Shown here: positions 26,786 to 35,075 of the stretch, one piece after another | Layout of the letters: the number at the start of each line of letters is the position of its first letter | Numbering within the stretch: position 1 is the stretch's first letter | NCBI GenBank assembly: GCA_900545805.1 | Contig: URAL01000001.1 | Location: 47,321 to 111,320 of the forward strand | Reading direction: 5' to 3' | Length of the DNA stretch: 64,000 nt | Source: an uncultured Eubacteriales bacterium | GTDB taxonomy: Bacteria > Bacillota > Clostridia > Oscillospirales > Oscillospiraceae | Program-made: the position numbers and the translations under genes | The notes under the pieces: model-generated | Database searches by the model: none | Told to the model about the DNA's origin: nothing | Seen by the model: the letters and a program-made list of their open reading frames with translations, nothing else

Positions 26786-27526
26786 TTAATGCTTGAAATT
26801 CTTCTGCGGGTCTACCGTGTGCAGTCCGTATTTGATGTACGAATCCCAGTCACGGTGCATGTACACATCTATGGGGATGGGCTTGCCGATATACTTCGGA
26901 TCGTGTCCCTCGGACAGGAACTGGTCAAGCAGGTCTTTTTTGCCGGTGGTATACGCAACGGGGATACCCGTCCTGTCGGAGACCTCCTTGAGCATCTTAT
27001 ATCCGTCGCGCAGCTCCTCGACCGTCGTTTCGGTTGCCAGATTTGCATTATTTATCATACCTGTTATTTGGAGTCTTGAATGCGCCTGCATTCCCTCCTG
27101 AAGTCTTATAAGCTTTTCAACGGTGCCGGACAGCGGCCTGCGTATATTTACGACATTGAGCACCTCCAAAGCACCCGGCTCAAGATCCACAAAGTCCTGA
27201 TGATAGCGGCCCAGCGCAGTTGCGCCGACGTCATCGCCGCCGACGTCGAACACGACCGTGTCCCACTCAAGAACGAAGGCCGAGGCGACCTCAGCCGGAA
27301 GCGAGAGCGTTTCGATACCCGAGCAGGCATAGTTAGGCGATACTAGCCTTATCTCCTTCTGCTCAACAAGCTTACCGCGCTCTGTAAGTCTGAAATATGT
27401 ATTGACCATATCAAGGTCTATAAGCTCTGTCCTCTCTCCGCGGGCGGCGGCCTGAATAGCAAAGTTCAGAGCCAGCTCGCTCTTACCGCTGCCGTAGTTG
27501 CCGATAAGGACCTTAACGTTCTTCAT
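26786..27526 (-). CDS. P-loop NTPase at the head of the oxidoreductase operon
   Basis: 246 residues from the ATG 8 nt after GGAGGT. Walker A GNYGSGKSELALNFA at the extreme N-terminus, IDLDMVNTYFR, and a Walker-B-like TVVFDVGGDDVGATALGRY. Related to the SIMIBI (MinD/ArsA-like) nucleotide-binding proteins. First gene of the operon with the four oxidoreductase subunits, so perhaps a chaperone or cofactor-loading factor for the complex; this is inference from position only. Confidence 0.8.
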   Translation of the reverse strand: MKNVKVLIGNYGSGKSELALNFAIQAAARGERTELIDLDMVNTYFRLTERGKLVEQKEIRLVSPNYACSGIETLSLPAEVASAFVLEWDTVVFDVGGDDVGATALGRYHQDFVDLEPGALEVLNVVNIRRPLSGTVEKLIRLQEGMQAHSRLQITGMINNANLATETTVEELRDGYKMLKEVSDRTGIPVAYTTGKKDLLDQFLSEGHDPKYIGKPIPIDVYMHRDWDSYIKYGLHTVDPQKNFKH

Positions 27527-27573
27527 CGAAAGTAACCTCCGTTCATTATATGAACGCATTTAAACTCTTATAT

Positions 27574-27602
27574 ATTGTAGCATCCTGCAATTTTTCAGTC
27601 AA
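27574..27602 (-). promoter_or_regulatory. Sigma-A promoter of the oxidoreductase operon
   Basis: Minus strand TTGACT-N17-TACAAT, about 48 nt upstream of the P-loop gene start. Confidence 0.75.
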
Positions 27603-27800
27603 CATTTTTACTCGTTAATATTGAAATTATCGCTCGCAATAATCCACAAAATTTAAGCATATTTTTTGTGGATTTAGTCAAACGAAATATTTTGCCGTTC
27701 ATTTTGAATCTAAAAAAGTGCATCATTCGCGGTAATGTTGAATTCTGCGCCGCCATTCTGGAAAATGCAATTTCAGCATGCTTCAATTCATTTTGATGCT

Positions 27801-27840
27801 TAAAATGTGCAGACACGGTTATTCCCATATCTGCACATTT
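27801..27840 (-). terminator. Probable terminator of the corrinoid ECF operon
   Basis: 11-bp stem AAATGTGCAGA/TCTGCACATTT with a 16-nt loop and T4 on the minus strand, directly after the S-component stop. The long loop lowers confidence. Confidence 0.6.
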
Positions 27841-27841
27841 A

Positions 27842-28543
27842 TTAATCCATCATACCGTATTTGATTTTTATACGCCTGAGCTTGGAAAGAACAGGTTTTT
27901 TCAGCAAAAGCAGAAACACTGCCGTGCCCGCGGCGTGGATAAGATTGAACGGGAATCCCGATGCGTATACGGCAAGCAGCGCATTCCAGGTTATGCTCTG
28001 TGAGTACATCAAAAGTGAGGCCGTGTCAAGCAGAACGCCGTAAATGACGAGCACCGATAAAAAGCCGTAAGCGATAAGAGGCGCGGTCTTGACCTCCCTG
28101 TTATAAAACAACAGTCCGCCTAAAAAGCCGACAAGCCCGAAGCCGAGCATCTGCCACGGCGTCCACGGCCCCTGTCCGAAGAACATATTGGATATGAGTC
28201 CGGAAGCTGCGCCCGTTATAAACCCTGCCTCGGCATTGAAGGCCGACGCCGTGAGGATAACTATGGCGCAAACGGGCTTAAACTGCGGAGCCCAGTAAAA
28301 CGCGGCGCGACCGGCTACGGCAAGTGCCGTCATCACGGCAAGCAGCACGATCTCGCAAACCTGAGGCCGTTTTCTCTCAAAGCGCGTGAAAAACGGCAGC
28401 ATCGCAAGCAGTATCATGATAACAGATGTCAGGTAGTACTTGCGGCTGTTCCAAAGGTATGTCTCGATAACGACGACTGCGGCAGACAATATGAGCGCGG
28501 CCGCGGCATTGGTCATTCTCTTTCTTTTCACCGTTTGAGGCAC
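27842..28543 (-). CDS. ECF transporter S component, probably corrinoid-specific
   Basis: Substrate-binding membrane subunit. 233 residues, about six TM helices. GTG start is 7 nt after AGGAGG, inside the end of the ATPase gene (16-nt overlap). The segment SGLISNMFFGQGPWTPWQMLGFG resembles, from memory, S components assigned to cobalamin (CbrT-like). Last gene of an operon that starts with a cobalamin riboswitch, the main reason to name the substrate. Confidence 0.85.
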   Translation of the reverse strand: MPQTVKRKRMTNAAAALILSAAVVVIETYLWNSRKYYLTSVIMILLAMLPFFTRFERKRPQVCEIVLLAVMTALAVAGRAAFYWAPQFKPVCAIVILTASAFNAEAGFITGAASGLISNMFFGQGPWTPWQMLGFGLVGFLGGLLFYNREVKTAPLIAYGFLSVLVIYGVLLDTASLLMYSQSITWNALLAVYASGFPFNLIHAAGTAVFLLLLKKPVLSKLRRIKIKYGMMD

Positions 28544-30111
28544 TCTACCACCTCCTCGGCCAGCACTGCTCCGTCGAGCATGCCTCGGCTGAGCTTTGCG
28601 GCCGCCGTCGTGTAAAAATAATTGCCGGAGAAAAACTCACTCGGCACACCCTCTGTCACAGTTTCGCCACGGAAAAGCAGGATGCATCGATCGGCATAGC
28701 GCGCGCAGAACTCAACGTCATGGCTTACCAGAAATACGGTCTTTCCATCATTGCGCAGTTTTAATAAGAGCTCTCCGAGGCGGCGCTTGAGCTGTCCGTC
28801 CATGCCCTTTGTAGGCTCGTCGAGCAGCAGAACGTCGGGGTGTGTGAGCAGCACCTTGCCCAGTGCGAGACACTGCTGTTCACCTCCGGAAATATCAAAC
28901 GGATGGCGCCCAAGAATGCCTTCAAGCTCAAGAAGCTTCACAAGCCGTGCTGTCTCGGCCTCATTGCTGCCAAGCTCTGCGAGCTCATCGGACACAGTGT
29001 CCTTCACAAAAAGCTCACGCGGATCCTGCGGCAGCGCCGCTATACGCGCTCCAGCGCCTTTAACCCTGCCGCGATATGGCTTGAGTCTGCCGGAGATAAG
29101 TCCGACGCTCGTGCTTTTGCCCGAGCCGTTTCCGCCCAAAAGCGCGCAGAGCTCTCCCCTGTAAAGCTTAAGCTCAAGGCCGCACAGTACGTCGGGAGCG
29201 TTTTTTTCATATCTGAACCAGCAGTTTTTTATCTCGACCGCCAGGTCGCCGGGCTTATGATCCGAGCTACGCATTATGTCAACCGACTTTCGCGCTCGTG
29301 AGGCAATAAACGCCCTGCCCTCGCTGACTGTGAGCGGAGCATCACCCTCGCCGCCGAGAGCGGCGAATATTCTGACCGCCGACGGCATTGATTCAAAAGC
29401 GGCGCTGTCTTTTATCTGCATTGCGGCCTTTCGCGGCTCGTCATACGCTATGAGCCTGCCGTTGTCCAAAACGGCGAGCATATCCGCCATGGGGAGCGCC
29501 TCATCGAGTCTGTGCTCTGTAAGGACGATTGTAAGGCCAAGATCCTCATTGAGCTTGCGCAGCGCGGCGAGAAAATCCGAGGCGGCAACGGGGTCAAGCC
29601 GGCTTGTCGGCTCATCAAGGATGAGCACATCCGGCCGCATGACTGCGACCGATGCCAGATTCACGAGCTGCTTCTGACCTCCGGAGAGCTCCGAAACGTT
29701 TTTCATAAAAAGCTCGGACAGGCCGAAATAGCTTGCCATCTCTGCAACGGCAAGGCGCATTTTGCGCTGATCCCAGCCGAGGCTTTCAGGGCCGAAGGCA
29801 AGCTCGTGGAACACCTTGTCGGTGACTATCTGGTCATCCGGGTGCTGAAAGACAAAGCCTATGCGCCTTGCCTGCTCTGCCTGTGCGACCTCGCCGAGCG
29901 GTTTACCGAAAAACAGAACCTCTCCTTCGGCTTCGCCATGGTCGGCAAGACATGTCTTAAGCCTGCGCAGGAGCGTACTCTTTCCGCTGCCGCTCGCGCC
30001 GCAGATTAGAGTAATCTTACCCTCGGGGATATCCATGCGGATATGCCGGAGAGCCGGTGCGGTTTCATCAGGATATGTAAAGCTCAGATCGCGGATCTCA
30101 AACGCCGCCAT
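28528..30111 (-). CDS. ECF transporter ATPase, two fused nucleotide-binding domains
   Basis: EcfA and EcfA' joined in one 527-residue chain. First domain: Walker A GASGSGKSTLL, signature LSGGQKQLVN, Walker B VLILDEPTSRLD. Second domain (from about 285): GGNGSGKSTSVG, ISGGEQQCLALG, VLLLDEPTKGMD. Both sites look complete. Overlaps the T-component stop by 28 nt and the S-component start by 16 nt. Distinct from the separate EcfA1 and EcfA2 at 52.8-54.5 kb, so this is a dedicated (group I) ECF system. Confidence 0.93.
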   Translation of the reverse strand: MAAFEIRDLSFTYPDETAPALRHIRMDIPEGKITLICGASGSGKSTLLRRLKTCLADHGEAEGEVLFFGKPLGEVAQAEQARRIGFVFQHPDDQIVTDKVFHELAFGPESLGWDQRKMRLAVAEMASYFGLSELFMKNVSELSGGQKQLVNLASVAVMRPDVLILDEPTSRLDPVAASDFLAALRKLNEDLGLTIVLTEHRLDEALPMADMLAVLDNGRLIAYDEPRKAAMQIKDSAAFESMPSAVRIFAALGGEGDAPLTVSEGRAFIASRARKSVDIMRSSDHKPGDLAVEIKNCWFRYEKNAPDVLCGLELKLYRGELCALLGGNGSGKSTSVGLISGRLKPYRGRVKGAGARIAALPQDPRELFVKDTVSDELAELGSNEAETARLVKLLELEGILGRHPFDISGGEQQCLALGKVLLTHPDVLLLDEPTKGMDGQLKRRLGELLLKLRNDGKTVFLVSHDVEFCARYADRCILLFRGETVTEGVPSEFFSGNYFYTTAAAKLSRGMLDGAVLAEEVVECLKR

Positions 30112-30974
30112 ACAAGGGCCTCCTTTGCGTCAAAAAGGTGCGGAGCGAAGCAAAGCAGCGCAAATGCCGCCGTTCCGAGCGCCGGTACGCCGCCGAAGCC
30201 GCTTATTATTATAGAGGGATAATAGCGGGCGTATATTCCTCCGCTCACAACACAGGCGACGGTAACTCCCGCTGTCAGGACGAAGACAGCGAGCGTCAAC
30301 GCATCACGCCCGTCAAAGCGGTATATCGAAAAGCTGGTGCGTCGAGCCGCGCCGTAGCCGCGGCTTTTCATTGAATTTGCCGCCGTAACGGAGCTCTCAA
30401 GCGCCCAGGTAAGGGTGACGGACAGTACGCCAATGCTGTTTTTTACGCGCCGGAGGATTCCGCCCTGCGCGCTGCCCCGCCCAATCTGCGAGCGAGCGGC
30501 GTCGATGCTGCGTATCTTCCGCCCGAGCTTCGGCACGAAGCGCAGAGACATTGAAATAAGCAGAGACACTGACGGGCTCAGTCTACCGAACAAAAGCAGC
30601 AGCCTGTCCGATGTCATTATGACGTTGAAGCAGTCAAACCACAGTATGACCGCGCAGAACATGACCGATGCGAACAAGCCGAACGTCAGCGCCTCCTTCG
30701 TTATCGCGTTGCCGTTTGAAAGATAAAGGATCGGCGTTACGCCCGCATGGTTAAACAGGGCGTTTATCAGCGACATGAGCAGCACAAACGGCACAAGGCA
30801 CAAAAGCGTTTTGGCAAAATGCCGCACACCCTTGAGAATGCACACATAGCCTGCCGACGCTGTTAGGCTCACAGTGAGCAGCACCGGGTGCATATACAGC
30901 ATCGTAAGCGTTATCACCGCGGTGAAAAAGCAAAAGTTCACCGCGGGGTGGAGACTTGAAAAGGCGTCCTTCAT
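30084..30974 (-). CDS. ECF transporter T component
   Basis: Membrane scaffold linking S component and ATPases. 296 residues from the start MKDAFSSLHPAVNF, which directly follows the DUF4430 stop; a longer frame enters that gene. About five to six TM helices, and the coupling helix region with the A-R-S-Q-I-G-R-G-like motif (AARSQIGRG) and MKSRGYGAARRTSF near the C-terminus, both typical of EcfT. Confidence 0.92.
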   Translation of the reverse strand: MKDAFSSLHPAVNFCFFTAVITLTMLYMHPVLLTVSLTASAGYVCILKGVRHFAKTLLCLVPFVLLMSLINALFNHAGVTPILYLSNGNAITKEALTFGLFASVMFCAVILWFDCFNVIMTSDRLLLLFGRLSPSVSLLISMSLRFVPKLGRKIRSIDAARSQIGRGSAQGGILRRVKNSIGVLSVTLTWALESSVTAANSMKSRGYGAARRTSFSIYRFDGRDALTLAVFVLTAGVTVACVVSGGIYARYYPSIIISGFGGVPALGTAAFALLCFAPHLFDAKEALVWRRLRSAI

Positions 30975-30976
30975 GC

Positions 30977-32023
30977 TCACGCCGCCACACCTCCTCCGAC
31001 GTCCGCGCCGAGGTCGCAGGTATATCGCCACTGCACGACATCGCCGTTATGCAGCGCATAGCGGCTGCATCCGTAGTTGGGCTGCCAGCCGTTTACGCTG
31101 TAGGTCCAGCCCGACAGCTCGCCGCAGTCCTTTTCGTAAAGATTTCCTATACCCTCGACATAGGCGCTGTTATACCCCGGCGTCCACGAGGCTTCAAGCT
31201 GAATACCGTTACTGCGGCACACGCGCTGCAAAACGTCGAACACCGACTCGCCTTCGTATATCTCGACCCTCAACGCGCCGAGGATAACTCCGTCTGAGGG
31301 CAGAACATCGAGCTTTGAGGGCTTGAGATCTCCGAGATTATTAAGTATCGTCGCGCAGTCTATCGAAAACGTACAATAGCTTTTGCGCGCCGTATCATCG
31401 GGCTTATCCTCCGGCTCAACGGGCTCGGGCTTTCCCTCCGGAACGGGATCTGTTTTATATTTATCCTGCTGTGTACGGCTGCCGTCGGATAGCTTTGCAC
31501 TGCTTTCGGGCGCCGGCGTCTCATCCTCGGCGCGTATAACGTATTTGAAAACACCGTCCGCTATTTTAAAGCTCATGACGGTGCGCTCGCTTCCCGTGAC
31601 GGATGCGGCGCAAAGCCTGTTGCCCTCGGCATCGTAAACGCCTGCGCTTTGAGCCTCCCACTTGTCGGTAAGCGTTACCGACAGCGTCGGGAGGAAACCG
31701 AAGCTCTCGCCGCTTCTGAGCTTAACGGTAACGCTGCCGTCGGAATTGACCGCAATATCCACCGCCATGCACAGCTCGCACGGCTGCTTTATATCAGTAC
31801 CCGCGACCGTCCACCTATAGCCGTACTCTCCGCTTTTTCCGCATATGGAGGCTATCTCGCCCTGCTCTGAAAGCTGCTCGAAAAGCTCTTTTTTTATGAT
31901 GCCGTCTTCGCCGAGGTCAATGTCCCCGGCGAAGTTTACGGCTTCTGCGTTCTTCATGCAGCCCGCAAGCAGGCTGCATATCATAAGAACGCACAGAATC
32001 AGTGCAGATGGTCTTTTTTTCAT
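30977..32023 (-). CDS. DUF4430 lipoprotein, predicted corrinoid-binding
   Basis: 348-residue lipoprotein (lipobox LLAGC, Cys22). N-terminal beta domain, a Pro/Glu/Asp-rich linker (about 165-215), then a DUF4430 domain (about 215-340): SIDCATILNN, GVILGALRVEIYEGESVFDVLQRV, YVEGIGNLYEKDCGELSGWTYSVNGW and GDVVQWRYTCD. DUF4430 has the fold of the beta-domain of transcobalamin/intrinsic factor, which grips the corrin from one side. In this operon it would hand corrinoid to the ECF transporter. Starts 4 nt after the SLH gene. Binding itself is not shown by sequence. Confidence 0.85.
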   Translation of the reverse strand: MKKRPSALILCVLMICSLLAGCMKNAEAVNFAGDIDLGEDGIIKKELFEQLSEQGEIASICGKSGEYGYRWTVAGTDIKQPCELCMAVDIAVNSDGSVTVKLRSGESFGFLPTLSVTLTDKWEAQSAGVYDAEGNRLCAASVTGSERTVMSFKIADGVFKYVIRAEDETPAPESSAKLSDGSRTQQDKYKTDPVPEGKPEPVEPEDKPDDTARKSYCTFSIDCATILNNLGDLKPSKLDVLPSDGVILGALRVEIYEGESVFDVLQRVCRSNGIQLEASWTPGYNSAYVEGIGNLYEKDCGELSGWTYSVNGWQPNYGCSRYALHNGDVVQWRYTCDLGADVGGGVAA

Positions 32024-32027
32024 CGGT

Positions 32028-34481
32028 TTACGCTGCCGCGCGATAGATAAACGTTACGATCTCACCGCGTGAGCACTCGGCGGCGGGAAGAAATCTTCCA
32101 TCAGGCAGGCCGAGCGCCACACCGTTTTCGGCCGCCCACATGACGGCGTCGTAGTAGAACGCGTTTGTGTCGGTCACATCGGTAAAGCTCGGAGTCTTTC
32201 CGGCCGCAGGGCTTCCCATATAGCGATACAGAAACGTCACTGCCTGGGCGCGGGTGCAGGTCTCGTCCGGTGAGAAGGTAGTCGCGCTCGTGCCGCTGGT
32301 TATCTTATTCTCGGACGCCCAAATTACGGCGTTTCTGTAATAGCTGTCAGGAACGTCGGTGAAGCTGCATTTTCCGCTCACCTCGGGGCTGCCGGCCAAA
32401 CGGTAAAGGAAGGTCACGACCTGAGCGCGGGTGCACTTTCCGCCGGGTGCAAAGACATTGTTTCCTATGCCCTGCACTACCTTGTTGGCATTGCCCCACA
32501 GCGTTGCATCGTAATAAAAATCGGTCGCCTTTACATCTGTAAAGCCGTCGGCAGCCTTAACGCTGACCTTACACACGGCGGGGATGATGGCGCTATTCTC
32601 TGCCGTCGCGACTATGCGGTAATCGCCCGCGTGCTTAAAGCTGACGCTGTATTCGCCGCCGCCTTGAGAGACTGCCTTGAAGTCCGCAATCTCGGACTTG
32701 AGGTCGGCGGAGTACGCCTTGAGCGCTGCTTTTTCACAGCCCTCGAATTTGGGCATCCAATTCTCATCATAGCCGTTCTGAGCTGTGAGCTTTACTGTCG
32801 TTTTCACATGTGCCGTAGCGTCGATATCGGTGTTTTCAAAGTATGCGTATGCGTCATTGTTGGGGTATGCGTTCGCGTTTATGTAGGCATAAACGTGCTG
32901 ACCGTCAGCAACCTTGTCGCCCAGACCCATGGACATTTTGTTGTCGACAAAGTAGCCGAAGTTGCCGCTTTCGTCGCCCCAGAGCCTTGAAATGTACGCG
33001 CCGTATTCGTTGCTTGCCGTGGCATAGCCCTTGGCCGCGCCGCCCTCGTAATACTTCTCGTGCGCGGCATACATTACCTCGTCAATGTCAACAGCGCCGT
33101 CGCCGTTGCGGTCGGCTGCTGTCACGGGTGCGTAGCTGAGCGCAATGCTGCCCTTGCTTGCGATGCTGACAAGCACGTCCTCGCTGTACTCATTGCTCAG
33201 GCAGAATACGCTGCCGCTGTCGTTTTTGTAATAGAGATTGCCGTCGGCATCGCAGATAACGCTGCAAACGCAGTAGTTTTCATAGCCCTTTGCGTCGAAT
33301 AGCTCAATAAGCTCGGTCTTGCCGACGTCGTCGGCCTTGACCTTTATCAGCGAAACGCCGCCGGGCTCGGTGTTATAGGTGCTGTAGAAATACAGATAGC
33401 CCTCGGATTCGAGATATGCCGTTGACAGGAGCATCGAGCACTGGGCATAGCCCTTGAGCTGCACGGTGTTCCTGACCTCAAGAGTGTTCTTGTCGGCAAT
33501 GATGAATCTGCCGGGATCGTCAAAGCCCAGACCCGCGCCGATGTAGACATAGCCGCCGTAAACAACAGGAGTCGAGGTGCTCTGAGCGCCGAGCGCGACG
33601 GTCTTAACGCCGCTTATCGCGCCGCTTGCGCCGTCAACGGATGCAGAACACAGATAGCCGCCCTTTGCGGTGAAATAGACCTTGCCGTCTGCGTAAGCGA
33701 GGCTGCTGCGCACGTCGCCGCAGCCGGTGAGCGCCGCGCTCGATACGGGCTTAAGCTCTTCGTTTTCGGCGTAGGTCTTTTTAAATGCCAGCAGCATACC
33801 GTCGCCGGCAGAGCCCTTTGCGCCGTCGTCGGTGCCGACAAAGATGTAGTCGCCCACTGCGACAGCTCCTGCAAAGTAGAAGCCGCCCTTGACGGCATAG
33901 CTCCAGTCGCATTTGCCGGTCTTAGCGTCAAGGCAGACGAAGCTTGCGTCCTCGGCCTCATCGTTCCAGAAGCCGACATAGAGCTTGCCGCCAGCGTACA
34001 GCACCGGAGACAGCGACTGGCCGCCGAGCTTATCGGTGTAGACCCACTTGCTTTCGAGCGTTGCAGCGTCGAAGGCCTCGATCGTACCCTTTGAAAGCGG
34101 CGCGATTATCATTCCGTCGGCATAGGTCGGCGCAGTCAGTCCGTAGCCTGAGGAGGCCTGCATTTTCGCGGACTTCACGACGCTGCCGTCGGAGAGAGAG
34201 AGCATGTTCAGCGTATCTCCGGCCATGGTGACGAGCGTGTCGCCCACGATTATCGGAGCGCCGGGCGACATTGACCAGTCCGTTCCGAGCTTGTTTGCCC
34301 ATTTGAGCGTGGTGTGCTGCGCGTCGGCCGGAGTCTTGGCCGCGCTTATTGCCATATTAACATCGCTGCCGCGGAAGCTCGGCCACTGCGCGGCGTCGTC
34401 GGCAAATGCCGCCGTGCCGGGCACAATGAGGCTCAGCACCATTAAAAGAGCCAGAAGCAGGCTCAGTGATCTCTTTTTCAT
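32028..34481 (-). CDS. S-layer-anchored beta-propeller protein under cobalamin riboswitch control
   Basis: 817 residues, exported. Signal peptide (1-27, AFA/DD); PQQ-like beta-propeller repeats (about 30-450, e.g. SPVLYAGGKLYVGFW, STPVVYGGYVYIGAG); one EF-hand Ca loop DRNGDGAVDIDE (457-468); a region (about 490-640) ending in a beta-sandwich of the kind found beside DUF4430 in related surface proteins; and three SLH domains (about 645-817) that bind wall polymers. RBS GGAGGT before the ATG. I infer a surface receptor or adaptor for corrinoids; ligand unproven. Confidence 0.85.
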   Translation of the reverse strand: MKKRSLSLLLALLMVLSLIVPGTAAFADDAAQWPSFRGSDVNMAISAAKTPADAQHTTLKWANKLGTDWSMSPGAPIIVGDTLVTMAGDTLNMLSLSDGSVVKSAKMQASSGYGLTAPTYADGMIIAPLSKGTIEAFDAATLESKWVYTDKLGGQSLSPVLYAGGKLYVGFWNDEAEDASFVCLDAKTGKCDWSYAVKGGFYFAGAVAVGDYIFVGTDDGAKGSAGDGMLLAFKKTYAENEELKPVSSAALTGCGDVRSSLAYADGKVYFTAKGGYLCSASVDGASGAISGVKTVALGAQSTSTPVVYGGYVYIGAGLGFDDPGRFIIADKNTLEVRNTVQLKGYAQCSMLLSTAYLESEGYLYFYSTYNTEPGGVSLIKVKADDVGKTELIELFDAKGYENYCVCSVICDADGNLYYKNDSGSVFCLSNEYSEDVLVSIASKGSIALSYAPVTAADRNGDGAVDIDEVMYAAHEKYYEGGAAKGYATASNEYGAYISRLWGDESGNFGYFVDNKMSMGLGDKVADGQHVYAYINANAYPNNDAYAYFENTDIDATAHVKTTVKLTAQNGYDENWMPKFEGCEKAALKAYSADLKSEIADFKAVSQGGGEYSVSFKHAGDYRIVATAENSAIIPAVCKVSVKAADGFTDVKATDFYYDATLWGNANKVVQGIGNNVFAPGGKCTRAQVVTFLYRLAGSPEVSGKCSFTDVPDSYYRNAVIWASENKITSGTSATTFSPDETCTRAQAVTFLYRYMGSPAAGKTPSFTDVTDTNAFYYDAVMWAAENGVALGLPDGRFLPAAECSRGEIVTFIYRAAA

Positions 34482-34526
34482 ATTTTACCTCCAAGTAAGT
34501 TATTTGTTTCTCTCGTATTTTGCGCC

Positions 34527-34568
34527 CTACTCGTAGGTGATGTTGAGCGTCCATGCGTCCTCGCGCAT
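34527..34568 (-). CDS. 13-codon micro-ORF behind the cobalamin riboswitch
   Basis: Reads MREDAWTLNITYE and stops. A near-perfect ribosome site AAGGAGGT lies 7 nt before the ATG, directly after the riboswitch aptamer. The large SLH gene starts 45 nt further on with its own site. Could be a leader peptide whose translation is the real output of the riboswitch, or a functional small protein. Confidence 0.5.
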   Translation of the reverse strand: MREDAWTLNITYE

Positions 34569-34597
34569 ATATCCCACCTCCTTGAATTGATGCATGC
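34565..34597 (-). promoter_or_regulatory. Possible expression-platform hairpin with the ribosome site in its loop
   Basis: Arms 34589-34597 and 34565-34573 can pair (7 of 9). This would place AAGGAGGT in the loop and the micro-ORF AUG in the stem. The upstream arm overlaps the 3' strand of riboswitch P1 by 3 nt, so the two folds compete. Confidence 0.35.
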
Positions 34598-34746
34598 GGC
34601 AAGTCTTCCGGCTCATGGGTCAATCTCGGGCGCGCCTTCCCGCATAAAAAGCAGTGGCCAATGCGCCCTCGTCGCCATTCACGGCAGCGGGACTGCTTCG
34701 GATTTGCACCGAATTCCTTGTTAGGCGGCCTTCGCCGCACCGCAGG
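34595..34746 (-). ncRNA. Cobalamin riboswitch aptamer
   Basis: Minus-strand RNA element with the conserved core GGTGCAAATCCG...GCAGTCCCGCTGCCGTGA (34679-34710), a GCCACTGC segment, and the B12-box-like GAGCCGGAAGACTTGCC (34598-34614). Closing stem P1 pairs TGCGG (34740-34744) with CCGCA (34595-34599). It binds adenosyl- or other cobalamin and represses downstream genes. Regulates the SLH-DUF4430-ECF operon. Confidence 0.93.
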
Positions 34747-34762
34747 CTCATACTGAAGCTTA

Positions 34763-34791
34763 ATTATATCAGCTTTCACGTCCGGGCACAA
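34763..34791 (-). promoter_or_regulatory. Sigma-A promoter of the riboswitch operon
   Basis: Minus strand TTGTGC-N17-TATAAT with an extended -10 (TGA). The predicted RNA start is about 10 nt before the P1 stem. Confidence 0.8.
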
Positions 34792-34799
34792 CAAAAATC

Positions 34800-34822
34800 G
34801 CGTTTTTCGGCAAGCATCACGT
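34800..34822 (+). repeat. Direct repeat, left copy
   Basis: 23 bp matching 36523-36545 with one mismatch; the identical core is TTTCGGCAAGCATCACGT. Sequence diverges at once on the inner side. Confidence 0.8.
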
Positions 34823-34891
34823 CAATTTTACCAGCTATCCGCTTTCCCCTTTGTGCGACATGCAGAATTTTTCAGTTTTGCAGAATGTTTG

Positions 34892-34920
34892 TTCCAATGC
34901 CATGACTTTTCGTGTATAAT
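34892..34920 (+). promoter_or_regulatory. Promoter of the secreted glycine-zipper gene
   Basis: TTCCAA-N17-TATAAT; predicted leader about 150 nt. Confidence 0.6.
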
Positions 34921-35075
34921 ATAGTCAACAGTAAATCAAAACATCACTTTTCCCGAAAGTATGTAATCCAGATGGGCTTATAAGCGGCTCGACAATGTTC
35001 ACACTGTACGCAAAGGCCACGGAAACTATCACGATCACTAATTATGCCGAATATTAATAACAAAGGAGAACAAAA

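Larger units (their letters stand above)
27527..27841. other. AT-rich intergenic region, 315 bp
   Basis: Holds the oxidoreductase promoter (27574-27602), a 15-bp palindrome GTTCATTATATGAAC (27541-27555) in its leader, an 11-bp inverted repeat AATCCACAAAA/TTTTGTGGATT (27641-27674) of unknown purpose, and the terminator of the ECF operon. Confidence 0.6.
34792..35075. other. Intergenic region between the riboswitch operon and the secreted protein gene
   Basis: Contains the left copy of the 23-bp direct repeat, the plus-strand promoter at 34892-34920, and a leader of about 150 nt in which I find no known RNA element. Confidence 0.55.

Noticed and set aside
27595..27828. 77-codon minus-strand frame in the AT-rich spacer
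   Set aside because: No ribosome site, contains inverted repeats and the operon terminator, and has no protein-like composition.
32600..33140. Dockerin in the SLH protein
   Set aside because: Only one EF-hand loop (457-468) is present; a dockerin needs two with linker, and no cohesin is nearby.
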